Source: CAYUYV01 sp050331455
GTDB taxonomy: Bacteria > Pseudomonadota > Alphaproteobacteria > JAJFIK01
Assembly: GCA_050331455.1 (NCBI GenBank)
Contig: JBHJGV010000023.1
Location: 1-64,000, forward strand
Direction of reading: 5' to 3'
Length of the DNA stretch: 64,000 bases
The notes beneath the pieces are model-generated. The model saw nothing but the letters and a program-made list of their open reading frames with translations. It was not told the DNA's origin and searched no databases. A program made the position numbers and the translations under genes. Shown one piece after another: positions 35,713 through 45,623 of the stretch. Numbering within the stretch: position 1 is the first letter of the stretch; every line of letters begins with the position of its first letter.

Positions 35713-37719
35713 TTAAATGTCAAGATCCTCCACGAACTGAGCGTTTTCCTGAATATACTGGAAGCGTAATTCGGCCTTGCGCCCCATCAATTGTTCCACG
35801 AGATTTTCGGTTTCCGACCGGTCCTCTTCCGGCGACACAACGCGCAACAGAGACCGGATGCCTGGGCGCATGGTGGTCTCGCGCAACTGGGCCGGCATCA
35901 TCTCGCCGAGACCTTTGAAACGGCTGATCTCCACTTTGCTCCCTTTACGGAAAGCCGTCTTCAGCAGGTCGTCCCGGTGGGCATCGTCGCGGGCATAGAC
36001 GCTGGTCCCCCCCTGGCTCAGTCGATAGAGCGGCGGGATTGCGAGATAAAGGTGACCCTCGCGAATGAGACCGGGAATTTCCCGGTGAAAGAAAGTGATC
36101 AAAAGGGATGCGATGTGGGCGCCATCCACATCGGCATCCGTCATGATGATCACTTTATCATAGCGAAGATCGTCTTCGCGGTAGCGGTCCCGCACACCGC
36201 ATCCCAGGGCCAGCAACAGATCGGAAAGCTCCTGGTTCGCCTGAATCTTGCCGGCGCCGGCGCTGGCCACATTCAGGATCTTGCCGCGCAGGGGCAAGAT
36301 GGCCTGGGTTTCCCGGTCGCGGGCCTGCTTGGCCGACCCACCAGCCGAATCGCCCTCCACGAGGAACAGCTCCGTGCCATCGGCGGCATCGCGGGAACAA
36401 TCCGCCAGCTTGCCCGGCAGCCGCAGCTTGCGCGTGGCGCTTTTGCGGCTGATTTCCTTTTCCTGACGCCGGCGCAGACGCTCCTCGGCGCGCTCGACCA
36501 CCCAATCGATCAAGCGGGCGGCCTCCTGGGGGCGCGCCGTCAGCCAATAGTCCAGGTGGTCCTTGACGGCGTTTTCCACAAGGCGCGTCGCCTCGCTGGA
36601 GGAAAGCTTCTCTTTGGTCTGCCCCTGAAATTCGGGCTCTCGGATAAAGACCGACAGAAGCCCGCCCATGGAGGCCACCACGTCCTCGGCCGTCAGGATC
36701 GAAATGCGCTTGTTCTTGATGCGCTCGCCATAGCCCTTGAGCCCCCGGGTCAGGGCCTGGCGCAGACCCGATTCGTGGGTGCCGCCCTCGGGCGTCGGCA
36801 CGGTGTTGCAATAGGAGTGGAGGAAGCCATCGGATGCGGTGAACCAGGTGATGGCCCATTCGACGGCACCATGCCCGCCGGGCTTGGAGACCGATCCGGA
36901 AAAGGGCGTCTCCGTGACACTCTCCAGGCCCTCGCCCGCCTCCTTGAGAAAATCCGCCAGGCCGTTCGGGAAATGCAGCACATCCTCCGCCGGCGTGGCA
37001 TCGCCCTCGGCCAGCAGTTCGGCATCGCAGGCCCAGTGAATTTCGACACCGGCGAACAAATAGGCCTTGGAACGAGCCATACGGTACAGGCGCGCCGGCT
37101 TGAACATGGCCTTGGGCCCGAAAATATCCGGGTCGGGAAGAAAGGAGACCGTAGTGCCGGTGCGGGTCGCCTTCCCGGTCTTTTTCAGCGGGCCGACGGG
37201 CAGGCCCCGCTCGAAACTCTGCACATGGGTGGCCTTGTCCCGCGCCACGGTCACATCGAGGCGTGACGCGAGGGCATTCACGACCGAGACGCCGACCCCG
37301 TGCAGCCCGCCGGAGGTCTCATAGGCCTTGCCGCCGAATTTGCCGCCCGCATGGAGCGTCGTCATGATCACTTCGAGGGCGGATTTGCTCTTGAACTTCG
37401 GGTGCGGATCAACGGGGATCCCGCGTCCGTCATCGGACACGGTCAGACGCCCGTCGCCGTCCAGCGTCACCGTGATCCGTTTGGCGTGGCCCGCAACCGC
37501 CTCGTCCATGGCATTGTCCAGCACTTCGGCGAACAGGTGATGCAGGGCCTTTTCATCAGTGCCGCCGATATACATGCCGGGCCGCCGGCGGACAGGCTCC
37601 AGCCCTTCCAGAACCTCGATATCCTTGGCGCTGTAGGTGGGCTTGCCGGAACCGCCGGCCTGTGGCTCCTGCAACGCGTCGTCGAACATATCCTTGGGTT
37701 GCGCCTTTGCTCGCGCCAT
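35713..37719 (-). CDS. parE: DNA topoisomerase IV subunit B
   Basis: About 668 aa. GHKL ATPase (EVLDNAMDEAVAG, DDGRGIPVDPHPK, GGLHGVGVSVVNAL), transducer domain, and TOPRIM with EGDSAGGSAKQARDR near 458 and DADVDGAHI near 533; the C-terminus FQYIQENAQFVEDLDI is typical of ParE, and the short distance between TOPRIM and the end excludes GyrB of the long type. Works with ParC (not here) in decatenation. ATG 37719 has AGGAAGG; residues encoded before it are not conserved. A 15-bp tandem repeat lies just upstream. Confidence 0.95.
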   Translation of the reverse strand: MARAKAQPKDMFDDALQEPQAGGSGKPTYSAKDIEVLEGLEPVRRRPGMYIGGTDEKALHHLFAEVLDNAMDEAVAGHAKRITVTLDGDGRLTVSDDGRGIPVDPHPKFKSKSALEVIMTTLHAGGKFGGKAYETSGGLHGVGVSVVNALASRLDVTVARDKATHVQSFERGLPVGPLKKTGKATRTGTTVSFLPDPDIFGPKAMFKPARLYRMARSKAYLFAGVEIHWACDAELLAEGDATPAEDVLHFPNGLADFLKEAGEGLESVTETPFSGSVSKPGGHGAVEWAITWFTASDGFLHSYCNTVPTPEGGTHESGLRQALTRGLKGYGERIKNKRISILTAEDVVASMGGLLSVFIREPEFQGQTKEKLSSSEATRLVENAVKDHLDYWLTARPQEAARLIDWVVERAEERLRRRQEKEISRKSATRKLRLPGKLADCSRDAADGTELFLVEGDSAGGSAKQARDRETQAILPLRGKILNVASAGAGKIQANQELSDLLLALGCGVRDRYREDDLRYDKVIIMTDADVDGAHIASLLITFFHREIPGLIREGHLYLAIPPLYRLSQGGTSVYARDDAHRDDLLKTAFRKGSKVEISRFKGLGEMMPAQLRETTMRPGIRSLLRVVSPEEDRSETENLVEQLMGRKAELRFQYIQENAQFVEDLDI

Positions 37720-37732
37720 TCGGGCCTTCCTT

Positions 37733-37762
37733 GATCGGGGATGCCGGGATCGGGGATGCCGG
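37733..37762. repeat. two perfect tandem 15-bp repeats upstream of parE
   Basis: gatcggggatgccgg is present twice without gap (37733-37747 and 37748-37762), 13 bp upstream of the parE start. It lies near its ribosome binding site, so it may affect leader structure. A recent slippage duplication is the simple explanation. Confidence 0.9.
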
Positions 37763-37930
37763 ACACGCCATGCCGGGAGGGGCAAGGCCTGCGGGACCCG
37801 GCGAAACGGTCTTTAACTTGGCCGTGATTCCAGGATCTTGTGCGATACTCATGAAAGCGCGTAAAGCGCAAAAGGCGGCCCCGGTCCGCCCTCCACCGGT
37901 GATGCCACCACCCCAAGGGAGGCCCCGTCC

Positions 37931-39286
37931 ATGTCCGACCCCCTCGATGAACCGGCCGCCGCGACCGCGCCGGACCAGCCCGTGACCATCGCCTCGCCCC
38001 TGACGCTGCCCTGCGGCGCCATGCTGCGAAACCGGATTGCCAAGGCTGCGATGACCGAGGGCGTCGCCGATTGCCGCAACCATGCCACGAAACGCCACGA
38101 AACCCTATACCGGACCTGGGCCCGGGGCGGTGCCGGTCTACTCATCACCGGCAATATCCAGGTAGACCGGCGCTATCTGGAGCGACCGGGCAATGTGGCC
38201 ATCGAGCGGGACCTGGCCGATGAGGGGTTCGAACGCCTGAGCGCCTATGCCCGCGCCGCGACGCAGAACGACACGGCGGCCTGGGTCCAGCTTTCCCACG
38301 CCGGGCGCCAGACGCCCGCCCGGGTGACCGGCACGCCGGTGGCGCCCTCGGCCGTGCGCCTCAACCTGCCGAAATCCGAGTTCGGCGTGCCGCGGGCCCT
38401 GGAAACCGCCGAGATCGAAGACATCCGCGACCGGTTCATCTTCGCGGCCGGACAATGCCGAAAGGCCGGCTTCACGGGTGTCCAGATCCACGCCGCCCAC
38501 GGCTATCTGCTCTCCGAATTCCTGTCCCCGCGAGTCAATCAACGCTCCGACGACTGGGGCGGCTCCTTGCGCAACCGGGCCCGCCTGCTCATGGAGATCA
38601 TTGCCGGGATCCGCGGCGAAGTGGGCGCGGCCTTCCCCATCTCGGTCAAGCTGAACTCCTCCGATTTCCAGCGGGGCGGCTTTGCCCACGACGACTGCCT
38701 GCAAGTGGTCCAATGGCTCAACGAGGCGGGCATCGACCTTCTGGAAATCTCCGGTGGCACCTATGAGCAGCCGCGCATGATGGACACGGACGGTATCGAG
38801 CCGGTGGTCGAGAAAGCCATCCGCGTCAGCACCCGGGAACGGGAGGCCTATTTCCTGAAATACGCCGTTAGCATTCGGAGCGTCGCGCGCATGCCGCTGA
38901 TGGTCACCGGCGGCTTTCGCAGCCGACGCGGCATGGACGCGGCCCTCGCCGCGGGCGAGGTGGATGTGTGCGGCATCGCCCGGCCCCTGTGCGTGATGCC
39001 GGACCTGCCCGAGCGCCTTTTTCAGGGCTCCCTCGAGGAGGGTCCCGCGGTTGAGCGCAGCCTGCGACTGGGTCCCGGCTTTCTCGGGCCTCAATCGCCG
39101 ATCACGTTCATCAAACTGGCCAACGCCTTCGGCAGCCAGGGCTGGTTCTATCACCAGATCTACCGCCTCGCAGACGGATTGGAGCCGGATCGGGAATTCG
39201 GCCTGTTTGCGGCCCTGCGCGCCTATCAGGCCGAGGAAAGCCGAGCCGCCAAGGCCCTGGAGGCCGTGGGTGGCCGGGCCGCATGA
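37931..39286 (+). CDS. NADH:flavin oxidoreductase / old yellow enzyme family
   Basis: 451 aa TIM barrel binding FMN. LRNRIAKAAMTEG near 35, QLSHAGRQ near 115, the active-site HAAHGYLLSEFLSP near 185 and SVKLNS, EISGGTYE, TGGFRSR give the full OYE pattern. A long extra C-terminal region beyond the barrel may help substrate binding, but no iron-sulfur or second flavin domain like that of 2,4-dienoyl-CoA reductase is present. Reduces activated C=C bonds; the substrate is unknown. Separated from parE by a divergent promoter region. Confidence 0.9.
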   Translation: MSDPLDEPAAATAPDQPVTIASPLTLPCGAMLRNRIAKAAMTEGVADCRNHATKRHETLYRTWARGGAGLLITGNIQVDRRYLERPGNVAIERDLADEGFERLSAYARAATQNDTAAWVQLSHAGRQTPARVTGTPVAPSAVRLNLPKSEFGVPRALETAEIEDIRDRFIFAAGQCRKAGFTGVQIHAAHGYLLSEFLSPRVNQRSDDWGGSLRNRARLLMEIIAGIRGEVGAAFPISVKLNSSDFQRGGFAHDDCLQVVQWLNEAGIDLLEISGGTYEQPRMMDTDGIEPVVEKAIRVSTREREAYFLKYAVSIRSVARMPLMVTGGFRSRRGMDAALAAGEVDVCGIARPLCVMPDLPERLFQGSLEEGPAVERSLRLGPGFLGPQSPITFIKLANAFGSQGWFYHQIYRLADGLEPDREFGLFAALRAYQAEESRAAKALEAVGGRAA

Positions 39287-39408
39287 AGCCGGGCGCGCGC
39301 AAGCCTTGCCAATCCTTCGATTGCGCGGCGCGGCGCCAGCCGGTATCCAGCCCACCGTAAAGGCGCAAGCTTTCGAGGAACACGCATGTCCATTCGGGGA
39401 ACTGTTTG

Positions 39409-40338
39409 ATGGCTGAAGCGGTGACTTTCCACATCGGCTACCACAAGACCGGCACAACCTTTCTGCAGCGGGCCGTCTTCGTCCCGGGTTTCGGCTTCAA
39501 CTCCCTGATGTCCCATGACGACGTGGCGCGGTTCATCACCGATCCGGACCGGTTGGATTTCTCGCCCCGGGAGGCACGGGCGCAAATCGCGCGACGGATG
39601 GCGGGCAGCAATCTTGCGCCGGTGGTCTCCTCGGAAATGCTGTGCGGCAATCCCTATGACGGGTCCCGGGAGGCCGCGGATTTCGCCCACCGGATCCATG
39701 AGATCGCACCCGATGCCCGGATCCTGATTACGATCCGTGAGCAGAAAAGCTCCATCAAGTCGACCTACATGCAATATATTCACCGGGGCGGAACGCTTCC
39801 GATCGAGCGTTTCCTTCAGCCCAAATACGAAATCGATTTCCACTATTTTTCCGTGCGCCGCTTTTTCTACGACCGCCTGGTCGCCCATTATATGGATTTA
39901 TTCGGTGCCCGGAACGTGCTCGTCGTCGCCCAGGAGGAGGTGATCGCGGATGCCCGGGCGGCTTTGCGCCGGATCTTGGCCTTTGCCGGCGCCGACCCCT
40001 CCCTGGCCGATGATCGAGACATTCCGGGCCGGGTATGGGAAAGCCCGCCGGAGGCCGCCGCGCCTCTGCTGCGTCATATCAACAAGTTCCGGCGCGGCGC
40101 GGTGAAGCCCGAGGTCGCCGTCAATCTGGGTCCCCTTGCCCGAACGGCCTATCGCGGTACGAGCTATGTGGCCCGCCGGCCGGGTGTGAAGCGATGGCTA
40201 AAATCGGTCCGTCCCGTGAGCGGCCGGGTGAGCCGCTTTCACGGGACCGGCTTTGCCGAGAGCAATGCCCGCCTTCAGGCCCTCATCGGCGACGATCTCG
40301 ATCTGTCGGCCTATGGATATGAAATGCCGCCCGCGTAA
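39409..40338 (+). CDS. sulfotransferase-like protein
   Basis: About 309 aa. Near the N-terminus HIGYHKTGTTFLQ is a PAPS-binding P-loop (5'-phosphosulfate loop). A second conserved stretch TIREQKSSIKSTYMQYI supplies the 3'-phosphate-binding Arg and Ser. It resembles carbohydrate or lipid sulfotransferases; the substrate is unknown and no cysDNC or polysaccharide genes are near. ATG 39409 chosen; TTG 39406 is one codon earlier. Sits 122 bp after the OYE gene. Confidence 0.7.
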   Translation: MAEAVTFHIGYHKTGTTFLQRAVFVPGFGFNSLMSHDDVARFITDPDRLDFSPREARAQIARRMAGSNLAPVVSSEMLCGNPYDGSREAADFAHRIHEIAPDARILITIREQKSSIKSTYMQYIHRGGTLPIERFLQPKYEIDFHYFSVRRFFYDRLVAHYMDLFGARNVLVVAQEEVIADARAALRRILAFAGADPSLADDRDIPGRVWESPPEAAAPLLRHINKFRRGAVKPEVAVNLGPLARTAYRGTSYVARRPGVKRWLKSVRPVSGRVSRFHGTGFAESNARLQALIGDDLDLSAYGYEMPPA

Positions 40339-40400
40339 GGCCGGCGGCACAGTGCGTACCTTGTCTGGTCCGGGGGCTCGCTCGGAGTTCTTCCGGCGCG

Positions 40401-43379
40401 TTACTCGGCACCAGACCGGTCGAGCGCATAGGCGATAACCCAGCCGCCCCCGTCGTCATCCGCATCGGGACGCATCTGCGGTGCCACCACCACGACATAT
40501 TGCCGGCCGTCCTGCATATAGGTCATGGGCGTCGATTTGGTGCTCCCCGGAAGGGCCTGTGACCACAGAACCTCGCCGGTTGCGATGTCGACCGCCCGGA
40601 ACAGGCCGTCGAAAGGCCCCAGTTGGAAGATCAGCCCACCACGGGTCGTCATGGTGCCGCCGAAGGCCGGCGTCCCGAATTCCAGTTTCAGTTCCGGGAT
40701 GATCCCGAAAGGTCCGACCGAGAGTTTCCCGCCCGCCGTCCGGCGCCAGACCGTCCGGTTCGTGTTGAGATCGATCACGGCGAGTTCCGAATAGGGCGGT
40801 TCGAAACAGGGCAGATTGGTCGGCACACCGAGCAGCGGGATCTTCCACTTCGAACTGAAGGAAATCGTCACCGCAAAGCGGCGGGCCTCGGGATCCCAGG
40901 CCCCTTGCGCCGTATAGGGCGGGCGGGCCGCCATCATGGCCTCCGCTGCACCGCGGGGGGGCCGGCGGGGCTCGCCGGTCTCGCCGCCCTCCCCGTTGTC
41001 GGCGGCCTTCATGGTGTCGCCGGGATGCTCGTCAGGGGAGCCGGCCCCGTCATTGTGGTCGACCTCGCCATCCCTACGATCGGCGGCTTCGTCCCGGGAC
41101 GGACGGGCGCGGGCAGCGCGGCGCGCAGCGAAAGCCCGGGCCGCCTCTTCCGGCGTGAGCATGATGACCCGGTTGCCGAGCATCAGCGGCTGGGCGATGA
41201 GCAAACCCCGATCCGCATCCACCGACACGCCGGGCCAGTTGAAGCCACCCGCATTGCCCGGATACTGGAAGCTGCCGCCCGAGGTCGGTGTATCTGCGCC
41301 CAGAATGCCGCGTCCCGGCATGGGCGGCGTGAAATGCCCTTCATAGCGCATCTTCTTGAATTCGATCCGGCAATAGAGCTGGTCAAGGGGAGTGAGCCCC
41401 CACATGTCCTGCTCCAGGCGATCGGGCCGGAAATTCGGCAGGCCGGAAAAGGGCTGGGTCGGATGGGTCCGGTCGCCCTCGGTCGCGCCCTGGGGCACGG
41501 GGCACTCGCCACCCGGCAGGGCCGCCGATCCGTCCGGACACGTCGTGGCCGGGTGGATCAAGGTGCCGTCCCGGCGATCGAGCAGGAAGATCTCGCCCCG
41601 TTTGGTGGGCACGGCCACGGCAGGGATGCGCTGACCGTCCCGCGTGATGTCGACAAGGCTCGGCTGGGACGGCACGTCATAGTCCCAGATGTCATGGTGA
41701 ACGGTCTGGAAGGACCAGACCCGCTCGCCCGTGGCACCGCGCAGGGCGACGACGGAGGAATTGACGGCCTCGTCGATATCCCGGCGCTTGGCCCCATAGT
41801 AGTCCGGCGCCGCATTGCCCGTCGGCGCGAAGATCAGGTCCAACGCCGGATCGTAGCTCATAATGGACCAGACATTGGGCGTGCCGCGGGTGAAGATCTC
41901 CCGGTCGCCCATGGGCTCATCCGTGTCCGGCCCTTCCGGTGCGATTGCCTCGGCTTCGGCCGGATCCCCGTTCTGCGGCGAGGCGTCCTCCTCGGCCGGG
42001 GCCGGCGCGTCGGCCTGGGCTTCCCATTGCCCCGGAGCCCCATCGCCGGTGAGAGCATCCTCCGCAGACGCATCGGTCGCCGCATGTTCCGCGCCCGCTT
42101 CCGGCGCTTGGTCGGGCGCCGGGTCCAGGATCGGCTCCAGGCTTGGCTTCGGGTCTGGGCTCAGTTCCGGCTTGCCCTGCTCGCCGGGCTTGCCCACATC
42201 CCAGGCCCAGGCCAGCGCACCGGTATAGACGTCAAAGGCGCGGACGACGCCAGAGACATTGCCGAGTTGCTGATTGTCGATCACCCAGCCGCCGATAACG
42301 GCCTTGTCGCCGGCGATGAGCGGCAGGCCCGTGATCATGTATTCAAAAGGCTGGTGCGGCCCGAGGCCGGCCCGGGCATCGACTTCCCCGCCCTCGCCGA
42401 AATCCGCACAGCGGGCACCGGTTTCGGCGTCCAGGGCAATCAGCCTTGCGTCCGTCGTGCCGCCGATGATCCGGGTGGGACACGGGCCGTCATAATCCGC
42501 CGGCGCCTCCACATAGCCCAGGCCGCGGCAACTCCGGGAGAACATATTGTCATCCGCCAGGGCCTCGGCCGTGCTACCGCCGGTCACGGTGTTGCCGGGG
42601 TCATGGCGCCAGCGTTCCGCGCCGCTTGCGGCGTCGAGGGCGATGACGGTATTGCCGGCCGTACACAAATAAACGAGTGCGCCGACCTTCAGGGGCGTCA
42701 CATTGAACTCGAACGGCACGCCCGTCCGGTAGCGCCACACTTCCTTCAGGTCAGAAACGGTCTCCGGCGAAATCTGGTCCAAGGGCGAAAAACGCGAGCC
42801 GCCGGGCGTGTTGCCGTAATGGCGCCAGTCGCCGGGCGTGTCGAGGTCGACCGTCCGCGACGCCACGGGCAGGTCGGCCACCGGGGAGGGCTGGCCCGCA
42901 CCGACGATCAGCATGGCAAGGCCGGCGAGGGTCGAGACCCCGACCCAGCGCCCACCGGCCGCCCGCGTCTTGTTGCTTCCCTTGCGGATAAAGGCGCGAT
43001 ACCAGGGCATCAGGAACCACAGGCCAACGACGATCCAGGCGGCGAGGCGCGGCAGAAGGGCGATGAGATCAAAGCCCGCTTCGCCATAGGACCAGGCCAC
43101 GGTGGCCAGCGTGATCAGGGCATAAAGGCGCGCCCCCCAGGCGTTGCGCAAAACCATCAGCACCGGTACGATCAAAAGGGCCGCGCCGGCGGCGACGTAG
43201 TAGACGCTGCCTCCCAGACGCACCAGATCGACGCCGCGCACCACGAGATAGCCGCCAATCGCGGCGAGCAGGGCTGCAAAGGCCCAGTTCAGAATCCTGA
43301 TAAACACTCCGTCCTCCCCATACGACCGGTCCGCGCCGGTTCTGTGCGGATCCGGCGGCGTTTTGCTTGTGCGACCCAT
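40401..43379 (-). CDS. membrane-bound PQQ-dependent dehydrogenase (glucose/quinate type) with two insertions
   Basis: About 992 aa, some 200 longer than usual. Four to five N-terminal membrane helices (about residues 15-130) anchor the protein; then the eight-bladed PQQ propeller with GGSRFSPLDQI, a Trp-docking repeat HDIWDYDVPSQPSL and a C-terminal YVVVVAPQ. Oxidises a sugar or polyol in the periplasm and passes electrons to ubiquinone. Residues about 400-490 and 743-820 are acidic or basic low-complexity inserts, absent from typical glucose dehydrogenases. No PQQ biosynthesis gene is in the window. ATG 43379 is preferred to TTG 43406. Downstream of the cyclase gene, separated by about 32 bp. 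Confidence 0.9.
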   Translation of the reverse strand: MGRTSKTPPDPHRTGADRSYGEDGVFIRILNWAFAALLAAIGGYLVVRGVDLVRLGGSVYYVAAGAALLIVPVLMVLRNAWGARLYALITLATVAWSYGEAGFDLIALLPRLAAWIVVGLWFLMPWYRAFIRKGSNKTRAAGGRWVGVSTLAGLAMLIVGAGQPSPVADLPVASRTVDLDTPGDWRHYGNTPGGSRFSPLDQISPETVSDLKEVWRYRTGVPFEFNVTPLKVGALVYLCTAGNTVIALDAASGAERWRHDPGNTVTGGSTAEALADDNMFSRSCRGLGYVEAPADYDGPCPTRIIGGTTDARLIALDAETGARCADFGEGGEVDARAGLGPHQPFEYMITGLPLIAGDKAVIGGWVIDNQQLGNVSGVVRAFDVYTGALAWAWDVGKPGEQGKPELSPDPKPSLEPILDPAPDQAPEAGAEHAATDASAEDALTGDGAPGQWEAQADAPAPAEEDASPQNGDPAEAEAIAPEGPDTDEPMGDREIFTRGTPNVWSIMSYDPALDLIFAPTGNAAPDYYGAKRRDIDEAVNSSVVALRGATGERVWSFQTVHHDIWDYDVPSQPSLVDITRDGQRIPAVAVPTKRGEIFLLDRRDGTLIHPATTCPDGSAALPGGECPVPQGATEGDRTHPTQPFSGLPNFRPDRLEQDMWGLTPLDQLYCRIEFKKMRYEGHFTPPMPGRGILGADTPTSGGSFQYPGNAGGFNWPGVSVDADRGLLIAQPLMLGNRVIMLTPEEAARAFAARRAARARPSRDEAADRRDGEVDHNDGAGSPDEHPGDTMKAADNGEGGETGEPRRPPRGAAEAMMAARPPYTAQGAWDPEARRFAVTISFSSKWKIPLLGVPTNLPCFEPPYSELAVIDLNTNRTVWRRTAGGKLSVGPFGIIPELKLEFGTPAFGGTMTTRGGLIFQLGPFDGLFRAVDIATGEVLWSQALPGSTKSTPMTYMQDGRQYVVVVAPQMRPDADDDGGGWVIAYALDRSGAE

Positions 43380-43411
43380 ATTGGCCAGCTTTTCCCGAAT
43401 TGACAAAACAG

Positions 43412-45427
43412 CTATTTCGCCGTGAGGACGATCCGCGGCCCCACCGCTGCGCCATCCAGGCGGGTTAGGTGGAAAGCCGCCAGCCGGTCCTCCGGCCGCT
43501 CGGCCACAAGCCGGGCGAAGGCCTCACGGGCGGCGGGATCCTCCGCGACCAGAAGCGCGTAGGCCGTTGCAAAGGCGCGGTTGTAAGACGAGCCGGCGTC
43601 CGCCTCGCTCACAGGTTCGAGCACTTCAAGGTCCTGCTGCTTGCCCGTCAGCACCACCGTGGCCGCAGGCCGGCAGGTTACGGACGGCGCAGCCTCCGCC
43701 GAGGCCTTGGAAACCAGGATCCGCGTGCCCAGCACCTTGTTGGCGCCTTCGAGGCGCGCGGCCGTGTTCACCACATCGCCGATCGCCGTGTAGTCGAAGC
43801 GCTCGCGCCCACCGAAATTGCCGACAAAGGCCGGGCCCGTGTCGAGGCCGACCCGGGTGCGCCCGAAAAAGAACCCTTCCTCGGCCCATCGGGCCCGGAA
43901 GGTCTCACCGAAATCAAACAAGGCCAGCGCGCATCGCAGGGCGCGGTCCGGGTCATCGCCATAGGCTTCAGGTGCACCGAACAGGCTCATGGACCCATCG
44001 CCCAAAAATTTGTCGATGGTCCCCCCATGGGCCAGGATGATTGATCCGATGCCGTCGAAATAATCGTTGATCAGGGGGCCGACGACATCGGGCGGCACGT
44101 CCTCCGCACTCGACGTGAAACCCTCGATATCCGTGAACATGATCGACACGATCCGGCGCTCCCCGCCCAGTTTGAGACGCGTGGGATCCCGGTCGAGCCG
44201 CGCCACCACCGTTGGCGGAACATAGCGGGCAAAGGCCTTTCGGATCTGGGCCCGTTGCAGGCGCTCCCGCCGCCCGACCGAGGCGCTTGCGACGGCCGAG
44301 GCGGTGATGAAGGCGAGGCTCGGGGTCACCACCGGCATCATGACGCTGGTCATTTCAAAGCCCAGAAAGGCCGACACAATGAAAGCCGCCAGCAAGAGCA
44401 CCGAAAGCGTCAGCTTTTGCCACAGGTCGATGCGCGACAGGGACAGGGCCATGCCGATCGTGGCGAGCGCCAGGGCCAGCAGCGCCTCCTGCCACAGATT
44501 GGGCTCGGTCACCGCCCGCCCATCCAGGATCTGTGAGAGGATATGGGCGTGGATTTCCACACCGGGCATTTCGTCCTGTCCCGGAATGATGGTCAGGGGC
44601 GTGCGGTGCAGATCCACATCGACCAGGACCGGCCCGATCAGCACGATCTTGTCCTTGAACCAGGCCTTGGGCAGCACGGGGACGAAATGGGCTTCATACT
44701 GGGCAAAGGCCTGGGCGTGGGCCCCCTCGCGCAGCCGGCTGCGCCAGGCGATGCGGTGGCGCCGGCCTTCCGGGATCGGAATGTCGAGGGCGGCGGCCAT
44801 GGCGGCAGCGAACTGCCACCGCACCGGGCCGTCCTCGTTCCAGACCGGGTAGTGGAAGCGCACGGTTCCATCGAGGCGGTCCCGTCGGAGCATGCCGTAA
44901 CCCGTCGGCTGGTCGCCGATAAAGGAGCGCAGGGTCTCGGCCCGCACGCCAGAGGTACCGATGCTTTCGTCCGCCCATACGGGCAGAACCGGAACGCTGG
45001 CCTCGCGCAGGGCCGTCTGGAGGGCTTCGTCCTTTTCCGGATCGGTCAGGCTGTCCAGGATGAAGTCGATCCCGATGGCCCGGGCGCCGGCCTCGTCGAG
45101 GGCCTCGATCACGTCGGCCAGGAAACCCCGGTCCACGGGCAACCGGCAGCGAAATTCGTTCAGGGTATCTTCGGTCACGGCGACGATGACGATGTTTTCG
45201 TCCTGCCCCGTGACGGGCGGCACGATGGCGAGGCGCACATCCCGGCTCCATTCGTCAAGGCTGCCGAGGATCGCGGTCGCGTGGGTCAGCGCAAAGGGCA
45301 GCAGCACGGCAATGGACAGGATCACCGGGATCCAGATCCGCGTGTGGCGCTTTGTGGTGTCTTCGATGATGGCGCCGTTTTCTGCCAAGACCTTCCCCCT
45401 GATCGGCCCTTCGGGTCGCGTCTTCAT
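43412..45427 (-). CDS. adenylate cyclase with CHASE2 sensor (class III)
   Basis: About 671 aa inner-membrane receptor. One N-terminal helix, an extracytoplasmic CHASE2 domain (about 45-330, with VIVAVTEDTLNEF and GIDFIL), three membrane helices, then a class III cyclase domain. Metal Asp residues lie in FTDIEGFT (about 430) and FLGDG (about 472); DKFLGD and FDYTAIGDVVN supply the Lys and Asp that select adenine, and VNTAARLE the transition-state Asn and Arg. All are present, so cAMP synthesis is predicted. Upstream is a divergent gene for a FecR-like exported protein. No strong ribosome site, so the start is not certain. Confidence 0.93.
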   Translation of the reverse strand: MKTRPEGPIRGKVLAENGAIIEDTTKRHTRIWIPVILSIAVLLPFALTHATAILGSLDEWSRDVRLAIVPPVTGQDENIVIVAVTEDTLNEFRCRLPVDRGFLADVIEALDEAGARAIGIDFILDSLTDPEKDEALQTALREASVPVLPVWADESIGTSGVRAETLRSFIGDQPTGYGMLRRDRLDGTVRFHYPVWNEDGPVRWQFAAAMAAALDIPIPEGRRHRIAWRSRLREGAHAQAFAQYEAHFVPVLPKAWFKDKIVLIGPVLVDVDLHRTPLTIIPGQDEMPGVEIHAHILSQILDGRAVTEPNLWQEALLALALATIGMALSLSRIDLWQKLTLSVLLLAAFIVSAFLGFEMTSVMMPVVTPSLAFITASAVASASVGRRERLQRAQIRKAFARYVPPTVVARLDRDPTRLKLGGERRIVSIMFTDIEGFTSSAEDVPPDVVGPLINDYFDGIGSIILAHGGTIDKFLGDGSMSLFGAPEAYGDDPDRALRCALALFDFGETFRARWAEEGFFFGRTRVGLDTGPAFVGNFGGRERFDYTAIGDVVNTAARLEGANKVLGTRILVSKASAEAAPSVTCRPAATVVLTGKQQDLEVLEPVSEADAGSSYNRAFATAYALLVAEDPAAREAFARLVAERPEDRLAAFHLTRLDGAAVGPRIVLTAK

Positions 45428-45623
45428 GGTAAGCGGCCCGTGGCGCCCACCCCATGAAAGAGCATCAAAGAGGATGCCACCGCCCCGAGCACAGTATAGG
45501 AGAAGGGATGGGGTCTGTGCGCGGAGAACCGTGACCCCGTTTGCCACTGTGCCTTTAGCACGGCCCGGGGACCGGCCAGCGCGCACGGCCCGGGGCGCGC
45601 GCGACGGAGGGAGGAGCACTTCA

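Noticed and set aside
35791..37266. Long plus-strand frame opposite parE
   Set aside because: Antisense shadow of an essential, fully conserved gene.
40623..43403. Long plus-strand open frame opposite the PQQ dehydrogenase
   Set aside because: It is the antisense shadow of a recognised gene with normal motifs; such frames are common at this G+C content.
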